DNA from: Desulfovibrio oxyclinae DSM 11498
GTDB taxonomy: Bacteria > Desulfobacterota > Desulfovibrionia > Desulfovibrionales > Desulfovibrionaceae
Length of the DNA stretch: 21,424 bases
Direction of reading: 5' to 3'
Assembly: GCF_000375485.1 (NCBI RefSeq)
Contig: NZ_AQXE01000019.1
Coordinates: forward strand, 192-21,615
The notes beneath the pieces are model-generated. The model saw nothing but the letters and a program-made list of their open reading frames with translations. It did not search any database and had not been told where the DNA came from. Below, piece after piece: positions 6,784-14,259 of this stretch; position 1 is the stretch's first letter, and each line of letters starts with the position of its first letter. The translations under genes were made by a program, and so were the position numbers.

Positions 6784-6819
6784 CCCGGCACTCCGAGGAA
6801 CAATCCTCAGAATACCGGG
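6784..6819 (-). terminator. Probable intrinsic terminator of the pilus regulator gene
   Basis: A nested hairpin: outer stem CCCGG/CCGGG and inner stem GAGGA/TCCTC. On the minus strand it is followed by ATTTTCTATTTT. It sits 26 bp after the regulator's stop codon and would separate it from the flp genes, which have their own promoter. Confidence 0.6.
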
Positions 6820-6828
6820 TCGTTATCG

Positions 6829-6845
6829 GTCCACAAAAAATGGAC
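6829..6845 (+). promoter_or_regulatory. Candidate activator palindrome at the end of the regulator gene
   Basis: GTCCACAAAAAATGGAC has perfect 5-bp arms around CAAAAAA and its right arm touches the regulator's stop codon. The 15-bp core is identical to the site at 8287-8301. It lies about 190 bp upstream of the flp promoter. Confidence 0.6.
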
Positions 6846-8242
6846 TACGTTGAAAATGCGGCTGCGTCGATGTGGTGCTTGCGCAGTTTGTTCCAGAGGT
6901 TTTTCGGAGTGATGCCAAGGAGTGTCGCGGCCTCGGTCTGGACTCCACGGGTTCTGGACAGGGCATTGGTGATCAGCCTGCGTTCAAAGGAATTGATGGC
7001 TTCGCGCAGTGGCATTTTCATCTCTTCAAAGCCGGCCCCCGGTGCCTGCTCCGGCGCGTCGCCGCCCGGCGTTCTGGAAAAGGCAAGTTCCAGTTCGGAT
7101 GCGTGTATCACCCCGCCCTTGCTGAATATCGCCGCGCGCTCGATGGCGTTGGCAAACTGCCGGATGTTGCCCGGCCAGCTGTATTCGTACATTTTGCGCA
7201 TTGCCATCTTGTCCGCGCTGCGAACGTCGGTGCCGAGCTTGACGTTGGCCTGCTGGATAAAGTGTTCCACCAGCCGTGGAATGTCTTCCCTGCGCTCCCT
7301 GAGCGGTGGCAGATGGATGGAGGCCACGTTGAGCCTGTAATAGAGATCGCTGCGAAATTCTCCCGCATCCACGCGCTGTTCCAGCTCCTGGTTGGTGGCG
7401 GCGATGATGCGCACGTCGAAGCTGATGGACTTGGTGCCGCCCACGCGCTCCACCTGCTTCTGCTCCACGGCCCGCAGCAGTTTCGGCTGCAGGTGCAGGG
7501 GCATATCACCAATTTCATCCAGCAGGATGCAGCCGCCCTCGGCCTGCTCGAACTTGCCGGGCCGGGAGGTTGTTGCACCGGTGAACGCGCCCTTCTCATG
7601 GCCGAAGAGTTCGCTTTCCAGCAGGCTTTCAGGAATTGCCGCACAGTTGAGCTTCACGAACGGGCCACCCGCCCGAGAACTCATGGCGTGGATGGTGTCT
7701 GAAATCAGCTCCTTACCGGTACCCGTTTCACCGAGCACCAGCACGTCGCAGTCCAACTCGGCCACCCGTGCCAGCCGCTCCTTCACTTCCTGCATGGCAG
7801 GACTGTCGCCGATGATCTTATCCAGCGGTCCAGAACCCTTGAGGTTTCGCTTGAGTGCCTTCAGTTCGGCCTGAAGGCTGCGCTTCTCCAGCGCCCGCCG
7901 GATCACCACCTCCATTTCCTTTATCTGAAAGGGTTTGTTGAAATAGTCGTAAGCGCCGTGGCTCATGGCCTGCACACCGGTATCGCGGGTGCCGTGACCC
8001 GTTATGACGATCACGTCCGTTTCCGGCGCCACGGCCCTGAGCTTGGGCAACGCCTCAAGACCGGACATACCCGGGAGCTTCACATCATGGAGAATCAGGT
8101 CCAGCCCGCCTTTTTCGGCACGTGTGATGCCTTCCTCGGCGGTCTCAGCCTGCTCCACGGTGAAGCCCAGCTCATCAAGCGCTTCCACCAACATGCCTCG
8201 GAAGGCGCGATCGTCATCCACTACAAGTATTCGTTCAGCCAT
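6845..8242 (-). CDS. NtrC-family sigma54-dependent response regulator, pilus locus
   Basis: 465 residues from the ATG at 8240-8242. The frame runs further upstream, but receiver homology begins at MAERILVVDDD and the extra part crosses a palindromic regulatory site. Domains: receiver with DDD (9-11), phosphoacceptor Asp53 and Lys103; AAA+ domain with Walker A GETGTGKE (171-178), GAFTGA (218-223), Walker B ILLDEIGDM (239-247) and WPGNIRQFAN (356-365, where most relatives have RELEN); Fis-type helix-turn-helix at about 413-457. It lies between the flp array and the divergent tadE/tadG genes, both of which have near-identical sigma54 promoters, so it probably controls the pilus. No partner kinase is in the window. 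The ribosome site (GGTGAG) is weak, suggesting low expression. Confidence 0.92.
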   Translation of the reverse strand: MAERILVVDDDRAFRGMLVEALDELGFTVEQAETAEEGITRAEKGGLDLILHDVKLPGMSGLEALPKLRAVAPETDVIVITGHGTRDTGVQAMSHGAYDYFNKPFQIKEMEVVIRRALEKRSLQAELKALKRNLKGSGPLDKIIGDSPAMQEVKERLARVAELDCDVLVLGETGTGKELISDTIHAMSSRAGGPFVKLNCAAIPESLLESELFGHEKGAFTGATTSRPGKFEQAEGGCILLDEIGDMPLHLQPKLLRAVEQKQVERVGGTKSISFDVRIIAATNQELEQRVDAGEFRSDLYYRLNVASIHLPPLRERREDIPRLVEHFIQQANVKLGTDVRSADKMAMRKMYEYSWPGNIRQFANAIERAAIFSKGGVIHASELELAFSRTPGGDAPEQAPGAGFEEMKMPLREAINSFERRLITNALSRTRGVQTEAATLLGITPKNLWNKLRKHHIDAAAFST

Positions 8243-8285
8243 TTGCTCACCCGGTTTCCCTTTTCTACCATGACGGGCCGGTGCA

Positions 8286-8302
8286 ATCCACAAAAAATGG
8301 AT
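8286..8302 (+). promoter_or_regulatory. Candidate activator palindrome in the regulator-tadE intergenic region
   Basis: ATCCACAAAAAATGGAT; its 15-bp core is identical to the one at 6830-6844, about 1.45 kb away on the other side of the regulator gene. It lies about 45 bp upstream of the regulator start and 120 bp upstream of the tadE -24 box, so it could serve both directions. The same region (8243-8423) also holds a CCGAAA/TTTCGG hairpin at 8331-8346 and TATAC-ACC-GTATA at 8361-8373. Confidence 0.6.
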
Positions 8303-8405
8303 CAAAAGTTACGACCAAATCAGCCCTCGGCCGAAAGTGTTTTCGGATCGAGAGGCCGCATATACACCGTATACGTAGGGCCCCCGAAGTTGGTCACAAA
8401 AAAAA

Positions 8406-8420
8406 TCCACTTTTGATGGA
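8406..8420 (+). promoter_or_regulatory. Variant palindrome abutting the tadE sigma54 promoter
   Basis: TCCACTTTTGATGGA keeps the TCCA-N7-TGGA arms, but the central seven bases differ from the other sites. It ends 3 bp before the -24 element, where a bound protein would compete with RNA polymerase, so it may be repressive. Confidence 0.45.
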
Positions 8421-8423
8421 GAG

Positions 8424-8439
8424 TGGCACACGGGTTGCT
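8424..8439 (+). promoter_or_regulatory. Sigma54 promoter of the tadE-tadG-tadE genes
   Basis: TGGCACACGGGTTGCT fits the RpoN consensus with correct spacing and differs by one base from the flp promoter at 6625-6640, including in the normally unconserved spacer. Start expected near 8450. Confidence 0.9.
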
Positions 8440-8483
8440 CATGTCCTGTCAAACGCGGGATTTCCCGCCGGAGGAAAATGGAC

Positions 8484-8879
8484 ATGAGACAAGATCATTC
8501 ATCCAAAAGCGGAATGGCCGCAGCGGAACTCGGGCTCATCCTCCCCTTCATGGCGCTTCTTCTTTTCCTGCTCATGGAAGGAAGCAACGCCATGCACGCG
8601 CATTCGTCTCTGGTGGAAGCCAGCCGAGAAGGCGCAAGGATGGTGCTGATGCAGGGCGAAGCCGGAGCCGACGTGCAGCAACTGGTGCGAAGCCTCGTCT
8701 CCGATCTGCCCTCGGAGGATGTGGACGTCCGCGTATCCACCGATACGGACGCGCGCACGGTGACCGTGCTCGCCAGCTATGAATATCAACCAGTAATGGG
8801 AGGCCGGGATGCTCTGGAAATGCTCGGCGGCGAAGACGTGCTCGTCATCGAAGCGGGCACGACAATGCCGCTTCCCTAA
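8484..8879 (+). CDS. TadE-like minor pseudopilin
   Basis: 131 residues from the ATG at 8484, which stands 9 bases after GGAGG; an ATG two codons upstream is too close to that site but possible. A short charged leader ends at Gly10 and is followed by MAAAELGLILPFMALLLFLL, the TadE-type prepilin-peptidase site with Glu at +5 and LILP at the start of the membrane helix. The rest is a small periplasmic domain. TadE/TadF-type minor pilins help initiate or anchor Flp pili. It is first in a three-gene unit behind a sigma54 promoter. The next gene begins within its 3' end, indicating translational coupling. Confidence 0.85.
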   Translation: MRQDHSSKSGMAAAELGLILPFMALLLFLLMEGSNAMHAHSSLVEASREGARMVLMQGEAGADVQQLVRSLVSDLPSEDVDVRVSTDTDARTVTVLASYEYQPVMGGRDALEMLGGEDVLVIEAGTTMPLP

Positions 8880-10116
8880 CAGTGAACGCCTCGGCGCGGT
8901 AAGCATGGTCATGGCCATGGTCATCCCCGCCGTACTGGCCATGGTGGGCCTCGCGCTCGATCTGGGCAATCTATACTCTGCTCACACCCGCCTTCAGGCC
9001 GCAGTCGATTCCGCCGCGCTGGCCGGAAGCCTCGAACTGCCCTACGACCCCGATCTGGACAAGGGACTCGTCCGGGCGGCCGCCACCGGAATGCTGGAAA
9101 AGAACTACCCCGGTTCCGAGCTGGACAGTCTGATCCCGGGTACCATGATCCGAAGCGTCAACGTGCAAGCCCATGCGGACGTGGACCTGCTGATTCTCGG
9201 CTTCCTCGGTCTTTCCGCCCAGCGCGTGGAGGCTGCGGCGAGCGCCGGATTCAACAAGCTCGAAGTGGTCTTTGTCATCGACAACTCCGGCAGCATGAAG
9301 GGCACTCCCATTAATATGGTCAAACAGGCTGCGGGCGAGCTGGTGGACCTCATCATCCCCGACGGCTCGGAAACCGATACCAAGATCGGGCTGGTGCCCT
9401 TCCGGGGCAAGGTCAACGTGGGCGAAGCCGCGGGCGACGGTCTCTCCGGCTGCCGCAACGCGGACGGCTCCCTCAATCAGGGCATCCACGAGGACTTCAT
9501 GGATCTGTATTGGGACCTGCCCTACTACTATCGTCGCCGCGTGAATCTGGACACCTGCTCCAGCATCCCCGAAGCGCAGGAGCTGACCAGAAACAAGAGC
9601 GCGGTCATCGCCTCGCTGAACAGCCAGACCGCCACGGGCGCGGCCTCGGGCACGGTGATCCCGGAAGGCCTCAAGTGGGGCCGCCATATGCTCACGCCGC
9701 AACGGCCTTACGATCAGGCAGGAGACAAGGAAGAGTTCCGCAAGATCATCATTCTGCTCACGGACGGCGACAACGAGGACGGCAATTGCGGCGGCCCCTA
9801 CCGCGCCTACTACGAGCCGAACAACTACTGGACCAATGCCTATTACGGCATGAAAGTCACGGACGCGCACTGCGAGGACGGCGGCAGGCTCAATCAGGAC
9901 ATGCTCAACGAGGCAGAAGCCGCCAAGGACGCGGGCATCGAGATATTCACCATCCGCTTCGGCACCTCGGACAACACCGACCGTGACCTGATGCGCGCCA
10001 TGGCGTCCAGCAAGCCCGGCACGGACGACCACTACTTCGACGCGCCGAGCGTGTACGACATTGACGACATCTTCAAGAAGATCGGACGCCAGCTCGGCTG
10101 GCGGCTGCTGAGCTAG
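8809..10116 (+). CDS. TadG-like pilus protein with von Willebrand factor A domain
   Basis: 435 residues if it starts at the ATG at 8809, which has GGGAGG 5 bases upstream and overlaps tadE by 71 bp; an internal ATG at 8905 is the alternative. The N-terminal SERLGAVSMVMAMVIPAVLAM is the TadG/TadE_like helix that anchors the protein in the inner membrane, followed by DLGNLYSAHTRLQAAVDSAALAGS, diagnostic for TadG. A periplasmic VWA domain begins near residue 151 with the metal-ion-dependent adhesion site DNSGS (158-162), and LLTDGDNED at 317-325 completes the site. Cysteines at 215, 250, 327 and 355 could form disulfides. In Tad loci such proteins are minor pilins or adhesion and tension-sensing components; the exact role here is not known. 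Confidence 0.88.
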   Translation: MLWKCSAAKTCSSSKRARQCRFPNSERLGAVSMVMAMVIPAVLAMVGLALDLGNLYSAHTRLQAAVDSAALAGSLELPYDPDLDKGLVRAAATGMLEKNYPGSELDSLIPGTMIRSVNVQAHADVDLLILGFLGLSAQRVEAAASAGFNKLEVVFVIDNSGSMKGTPINMVKQAAGELVDLIIPDGSETDTKIGLVPFRGKVNVGEAAGDGLSGCRNADGSLNQGIHEDFMDLYWDLPYYYRRRVNLDTCSSIPEAQELTRNKSAVIASLNSQTATGAASGTVIPEGLKWGRHMLTPQRPYDQAGDKEEFRKIIILLTDGDNEDGNCGGPYRAYYEPNNYWTNAYYGMKVTDAHCEDGGRLNQDMLNEAEAAKDAGIEIFTIRFGTSDNTDRDLMRAMASSKPGTDDHYFDAPSVYDIDDIFKKIGRQLGWRLLS

Positions 10117-10125
10117 GAGGCGACC

Positions 10126-10590
10126 ATGCTGCACAGAAAGAACGGAAAGAGTCTGGGCATGACGGTCGCGGAATTCGGACTGGTGCTGCCCGCCGTCATG
10201 GTCCTTTTGCTCGGGACCATGGAGATGGGCAACATGTTCCATTCGTGGCTCACCGTACAGAAGGCGGCCCAGGAAGCCGTGCGCATCGCCGCCACCGGCG
10301 AGGGGGCCGACGACGGCACCCGCATGATACGCATCGAAAACAAGGCGCTGGAGCGCATGGAACCCCTCCACGGCACCAAGACCGTCACCGTCTCCAGTTG
10401 GCCTCGCGGGCAGGCTTCGGACACCGGCAGTCAGGGCAGCGCGGGCAGCCCGTGCGAGATCGTGGAAGTACGCGCCTCCTGCACCTACACCCCGCTCATC
10501 TCACTGATGGAGCCTATCCTCCCGGACGACATCACCCTCAGCAGCGCCGACCGCAAGCTCAACGAGCCATGGCGACCCTGCGATTCATAA
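10126..10590 (+). CDS. TadE-like minor pseudopilin (second)
   Basis: 154 residues. Leader MLHRKNGKSLG, then MTVAEFGLVLPAVMVLLLG, a TadE-type processing site (Glu +5) merging into the membrane helix, then a periplasmic domain containing a Gly/Ser-rich stretch (about 95-107) and two Cys (about 110 and 120). An AGGAGG ribosome site overlaps the stop codon of the tadG-like gene 9 bp upstream, so translation is coupled. It ends just before a strong terminator and closes the unit. Confidence 0.85.
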   Translation: MLHRKNGKSLGMTVAEFGLVLPAVMVLLLGTMEMGNMFHSWLTVQKAAQEAVRIAATGEGADDGTRMIRIENKALERMEPLHGTKTVTVSSWPRGQASDTGSQGSAGSPCEIVEVRASCTYTPLISLMEPILPDDITLSSADRKLNEPWRPCDS

Positions 10591-10623
10591 TGCCCCCCTC
10601 ACCCTCCCCGAGGTGAATGCATT

Positions 10624-10656
10624 GAGGCCGGACAGTTTCCCCGACTGTCCGGCCTC
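10624..10656 (+). terminator. Terminator between the pilus and capsid gene units
   Basis: A 13-bp perfect stem (GAGGCCGGACAGT with its complement, 7-base loop) 33 bp after the last tadE-like stop codon, followed by GCCGTTT. It lies between convergent genes and probably works in both directions. A smaller hairpin GCCCG/CGGGC follows at 10665-10680. Confidence 0.75.
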
Positions 10657-10704
10657 GCCGTTTCGCCCGCTCATACGGGCACTATGGAGTGAGGGAGGGT
10701 CCCT

Positions 10705-10953
10705 TTAGGAGCCGTTGACCACGGTGACCGAGCCCGCCGCATTGGTTGCCACCAGCATGTCCACCGCTTCGGCGGATGCCGCGCCGGTACACGCGACGAT
10801 CACGTCGCCCGTGTCGAGGTTGTATTCCTCTGCCGCCTTATCGAAGTAGCCGGCTCCCGCCACATCGGCGAGAAGGTCTTCGGTGCGGTACAGGAAAAGC
10901 TGCTGGCCGGGCACGCCGCCCATGAGGCGCATGTCTTCGGATACGTATGCCAT
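10705..10953 (-). CDS. Small phage-type protein downstream of the capsid gene
   Basis: 82 residues, soluble, no signal peptide. The pattern [45 protein letters not shown] resembles short proteins commonly encoded directly after the major capsid gene in tailed phages with this capsid type. A decoration or head-fibre role is sometimes suggested, but I cannot assign one. A clear AAGGAG precedes the ATG, and the gene begins 39 bp after the capsid stop on the same strand, so the two form an operon. The C-terminal half is Ala/Val-rich ([19 protein letters not shown]), probably beta-rich and compact. The family link is from memory of such phage proteins and needs a profile search. Confidence 0.65.
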   Translation of the reverse strand: MAYVSEDMRLMGGVPGQQLFLYRTEDLLADVAGAGYFDKAAEEYNLDTGDVIVACTGAASAEAVDMLVATNAAGSVTVVNGS

Positions 10954-10992
10954 GAGATTTCTCCTTTTGTTTCTATGCGCTGAGCATCGGGG

Positions 10993-11823
10993 CTACAGGA
11001 TCTGGGTGTCGTCGTCGCACTGGACCTCGACCACACCGGACGGGTCGATGAGGCACGCGCCCGCGGAGAGCATGTGGTCCACGAGATGCGCGGCCTTTTC
11101 CGGTACCCAGTCCACATGGGCCTTGATTTCCTGCCCTTCGGCCAGCCCGATGGCGTTCTTGTGATAAAGGAAGCACTTGCGGATGCCCGCCTCCACGGGG
11201 AGTCCGGTGTGGAACATCCAGTTGATGCCCAGCCAGGTGCGGGACTCGGTGCCCTTGAGCCACGGGAACTTTTCGCCCGCGTAATCGGCGCTCTTGAACT
11301 CCTCGATGTTGAGCAGCTCGTTCCACTGGTGGGGTCCCACCACGGCGAAGCGGTTGCCGTCGTCGGGCACGTCGTTGGCGTTGAGCAGTCCGAAGGCTTC
11401 GAGAATCTTGCCCTTGGTCAGGCCGCTGGTGCTCTCGGGAATGACCGAGGACGTGGCGTCCATGCGGGTGATCACCAGTTCGTCGATCTTGCGGCCAAGC
11501 GCCCACGCACCGGCGCTGGCAGCCACCTGCCGCTCGTCGATGTTCTGCTTGAGCTCGTCGAGGCGGTCGATGTACTCGGCGGCGTACCAGTCCTCCAGCG
11601 TGCAGGACACGGAGGAGTGGGTGAGGTTCATGATGGGCACGTTGCCGTGACGGGTCTTCTTGCCCGCGGTGCCCTTGCCGCTTTTCTGGAACACGCACTT
11701 GGCGCCCTGCACGTTGCTTTTCAGGCGCACGGTGTTGCGCATCTTGGAACCCTGCTGCTGGTAGGCGTTGTGCACGTCCGCGCAGTAGAGGTTGATGAAG
11801 GAATTGTCGATCTGAGTGGACAT
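10993..11823 (-). CDS. Phage major capsid protein (HK97-fold type), isolated from other phage genes
   Basis: A 276-residue intact protein starting at the ATG at 11821-11823, 8 bases after GGAG. The frame continues upstream but only as antisense to the HAD gene. Recognisable capsid regions: N-terminal arm STQIDNSFINLYCADVHNAYQ, the E-loop/spine region HGNVPIMNLTHSSVSCTLEDW with EYIDRLDELKQNIDERQ, and the C-terminal P/A-domain segments RFAVVGPHQWNELLNIEEFK, TWLGINWMFHTGLP, KCFLYHKNAIGLAEGQEI and EKAAHLVDHMLSAGACLID. The end VVEVQCDDD is typical. This is the capsid of a podovirus/siphovirus-like family. No portal, terminase, protease or tail gene lies nearby. Cellular role, if any, is unknown. 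Confidence 0.85.
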   Translation of the reverse strand: MSTQIDNSFINLYCADVHNAYQQQGSKMRNTVRLKSNVQGAKCVFQKSGKGTAGKKTRHGNVPIMNLTHSSVSCTLEDWYAAEYIDRLDELKQNIDERQVAASAGAWALGRKIDELVITRMDATSSVIPESTSGLTKGKILEAFGLLNANDVPDDGNRFAVVGPHQWNELLNIEEFKSADYAGEKFPWLKGTESRTWLGINWMFHTGLPVEAGIRKCFLYHKNAIGLAEGQEIKAHVDWVPEKAAHLVDHMLSAGACLIDPSGVVEVQCDDDTQIL

Positions 11824-12079
11824 TGCCGTTTCTCCATTTCGTTGTCGGTTTTCCTTGAAAGGGCCGACGGGTATCCCGGAAGGCTTCCGGTTCGCGGGTG
11901 GACCGCGTACGGGCCGCAACCGGAGCGCCGGGGCCGAAACATCGCGGACAGTATAGCCCCGGTTTGCGCGGCGAGGCGTTTTCGGCGGCATCCGGGGCGA
12001 TACAGGGGCGACATTCCCTGTTGACGGGGTGTTTCGGGCAGCTCTGGACCGCCGCCAAGGATTGGGGTACGTATCAGGA
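11824..12079. other. Intergenic region between divergent capsid and HAD genes
   Basis: 256 bp with no gene. It contains a small hairpin CCGGAAGGCTTCCGG (11876-11890) in the capsid leader, and a TATACT hexamer on the minus strand (11950-11955) that could be a -10 element for the capsid unit but lacks a good -35 box. On the plus side TTGACG at about 12021 has no convincing -10 partner. I see no attachment site, tRNA or integrase. Confidence 0.4.
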
Positions 12080-12772
12080 ATGATTCCCTCCGAACTCGCA
12101 ACGGCATTCGAGGCCGTCATTTTCGACTTCGACGGCACGCTGGCCGAGCTGACGCTGGACTTCACCCTCATGAAGACCAAGATCGCCGCACTCGGAGAAT
12201 GCTTCCTGCCGCATCGCCCCGAACCCGACGGAACGCCCGCGCTGGAATGGATGGAGACCCTGACCGCCCATGTGGAGCGCGAATGCGACCGCGACACCGC
12301 ACTGGAATTCAACTGCCGGTGCAGGCTGGCGATCACCGCCATGGAGCTGGACGCCGCACGCGACGGAAACCTTTTCGAGTTCACACGGCCGCTGCTGCTC
12401 GGTCTTCGCGAGCACGGCATCGCCACGGGCATCATTACCCGCAACACCGGTTCGGCGGTACGCACGGTCTTTCCCGACGTGAACGAACACACCGGAGTCC
12501 TGCTCGCCCGAGAGGACGCGCCGCGCATCAAACCGCACCCGGCCCATCTGCTGCAGGCACTTGAACGACTGGGCGTCGCCCCTGCTCACGCGCTCATGGT
12601 GGGCGACCATCCGCTGGACATGAAAACCGGCCGGGCAGCGGGCACCGCCACCGCCGGTGTCATGAGCGGACGCTGTGATGCCGACGATCTGAAGAATGCC
12701 GGAGCCGACCTTGTCTTCGAGGACGCGTCCCGGCTCCTCGCCCCCGGAGCCCTCACGGCAGTCCGTAACTGA
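12080..12772 (+). CDS. HAD-superfamily phosphatase, phosphoglycolate-phosphatase-like
   Basis: 230 residues starting at the ATG at 12080, 12 residues before the first HAD motif. Motif I is VIFDFDGTLAEL (nucleophile Asp16, acid/base Asp18), motif II ITRNTG (Thr), motif III RIKPHP (Lys), motif IV VGDHPLDMKTGRAAG (Asp pair for Mg). An inserted helical cap lies between motifs I and II. The layout matches Gph/PGMB-type phosphatases of small phosphate esters; the substrate cannot be read from the sequence. It ends 23 bp before the HD-GYP gene on the same strand, so the two may be co-transcribed. Confidence 0.88.
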   Translation: MIPSELATAFEAVIFDFDGTLAELTLDFTLMKTKIAALGECFLPHRPEPDGTPALEWMETLTAHVERECDRDTALEFNCRCRLAITAMELDAARDGNLFEFTRPLLLGLREHGIATGIITRNTGSAVRTVFPDVNEHTGVLLAREDAPRIKPHPAHLLQALERLGVAPAHALMVGDHPLDMKTGRAAGTATAGVMSGRCDADDLKNAGADLVFEDASRLLAPGALTAVRN

Positions 12773-12795
12773 CCGCAAGAAAGGACGGTAGCTGC

Positions 12796-14205
12796 ATGAA
12801 ACGACTTTCCAAGACAGACCTCTGGCCCGGAATGTATGTTATTGGCTACCGTGCTGAAAAGGAAGGGGAGGTGGTGAAAGTGGACCGCCCCCTGCTCTCG
12901 CGCGAGGAGATCGGACAAACCGTTCCCGACGGGGCGTTCGATGTGCTCGTGGACGAGGAGTTCGAGCTTGGCGAATGGGTCTCCGCCCATCTCGGCGACC
13001 AGCTGGAAAAAGAGCGTAGAAGGCTCGAAGAAGCTCGGCTGGAGCTTGAAACCGAACGGGCCGAGTTCGAGCACGAACGGGCGCGCTTTCGGCAGCAGGT
13101 GGGAGAAGCGCACGAGCAGGCCATGCAGCGCGCTGTCTCAGGGGCAAAGGCCCGTGAAGAGGGCAACGCCAAACGCGTTGAAGACATGGCCCGGCTCAGG
13201 CAGGAAATGGCCGCGGCCAAGGCGGCCCGGAAAAAGAACCCCGATCCGCCGCCCGAAGCTTCCAGGACACCCATCGAAGAAGAATTTCCCCGTGCGGACC
13301 AGCTCTACAGCGACGCCGTGAGCTACGCCCGCACTTTCGTGGACGATGTCCGGCGCGGCAAGCCCTTCGACTACCGCGACGCCATGCCCCTCGTTGACGG
13401 CTTCATCGACTCGGTTTTCCGCAACGAGTCCGCGGCCGCAGCCCTTTGCAAGCTCAAGATGTACGACGAGTACACCTATACCCACAGCATCAACGTGGCG
13501 GTGCTCTCGATCATTCTGGGCAAGCGGCTGGGGCTGGAACGCGCACAACTGCGGATGCTCGGCATGGCCGGCACTTTTCACGACGTGGGCAAGGCCGTGA
13601 TTCCCGACGAGATTCTCAACAAACCCGGCAAGCTCTCCGACCACGAGATGACGATCATGCGCACCCACCCGCAGGAAGGGTACGACATCCTCAAGACGCA
13701 GAAGGCGGTCCCGAAGGAAGTGCTGCGCGTGGCTCTGGAGCATCATGAACGATATGACGGCAGCGGATACCCCCGGCGGGTCAAGGGCGACGCCATCCAC
13801 ACCATGTCACGGATCATCTCGGTGGTGGACGTGTACGATGCCCTGACCAGCAAGCGCGTCTACAAGGACCCGCTGCCGCCCGGCAAGGTGCTCGGCATGA
13901 TGTACCAGTGGCGAATCTCGGACTTCCAGCCCAACATCGTGGAGCATTTCATCAAGAGTCTGGGCGTGTATCCCGTGGGCAGCTTCGTCCGCCTGAGCAG
14001 CGGCGAACACGGCGTGGTGACGGGGCTGAATCCCAGCCTGCCGCTCAAACCCATCGTGAAGCTCGCCTTTGATCACTCGTTGACTCCCATATCCCCGCGC
14101 GTCGTGAATCTGGCGGAAACGCCTGACGCGGGCGGGCCGCTGGTCATCGAGGACATCGTAAATCCTTCCGACCACGGCATCTCCGTGGCCGACCTGCTGC
14201 AATAG
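12796..14205 (+). CDS. HD-GYP domain protein (probable cyclic-di-GMP phosphodiesterase)
   Basis: 469 residues. An N-terminal domain of the DUF3391 kind (1-60: LWPGMYVIGY ... VDEEFELGEW) is followed by a long charged coiled coil (about 66-145, EKERRRLEEARLELETERAE), a Pro-rich linker, a helical segment (165-220), and the HD-GYP domain (about 222-385). The catalytic signature is complete: HSINVAVLS, FHDVGKAVIPDEIL with HD at 262-263, HPQEGYDIL, and HHERYDGSGYPR with GYP at 324-326. A small C-terminal beta domain (about 390-450) follows. No membrane segment. Such enzymes hydrolyse c-di-GMP and lower adhesion; it lies near, but is not visibly linked to, the pilus genes. Confidence 0.93.
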   Translation: MKRLSKTDLWPGMYVIGYRAEKEGEVVKVDRPLLSREEIGQTVPDGAFDVLVDEEFELGEWVSAHLGDQLEKERRRLEEARLELETERAEFEHERARFRQQVGEAHEQAMQRAVSGAKAREEGNAKRVEDMARLRQEMAAAKAARKKNPDPPPEASRTPIEEEFPRADQLYSDAVSYARTFVDDVRRGKPFDYRDAMPLVDGFIDSVFRNESAAAALCKLKMYDEYTYTHSINVAVLSIILGKRLGLERAQLRMLGMAGTFHDVGKAVIPDEILNKPGKLSDHEMTIMRTHPQEGYDILKTQKAVPKEVLRVALEHHERYDGSGYPRRVKGDAIHTMSRIISVVDVYDALTSKRVYKDPLPPGKVLGMMYQWRISDFQPNIVEHFIKSLGVYPVGSFVRLSSGEHGVVTGLNPSLPLKPIVKLAFDHSLTPISPRVVNLAETPDAGGPLVIEDIVNPSDHGISVADLLQ

Positions 14206-14259
14206 CCCGAAGCGTCACGCACTTCTTGCCTGCCGCCGCCGTTGGTGTACACTGCCCTC

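Noticed and set aside
8971..10371. 466-residue minus-strand ORF
   Set aside because: Antisense shadow of the tadG-like gene in GC-rich DNA; low-complexity Ala/Val/His/Arg content and no motif.
11824..12531. N-terminal extension of the capsid frame to 12531
   Set aside because: The extra 236 codons are antisense to the HAD gene, and capsid homology plus the ribosome site begin at 11823.
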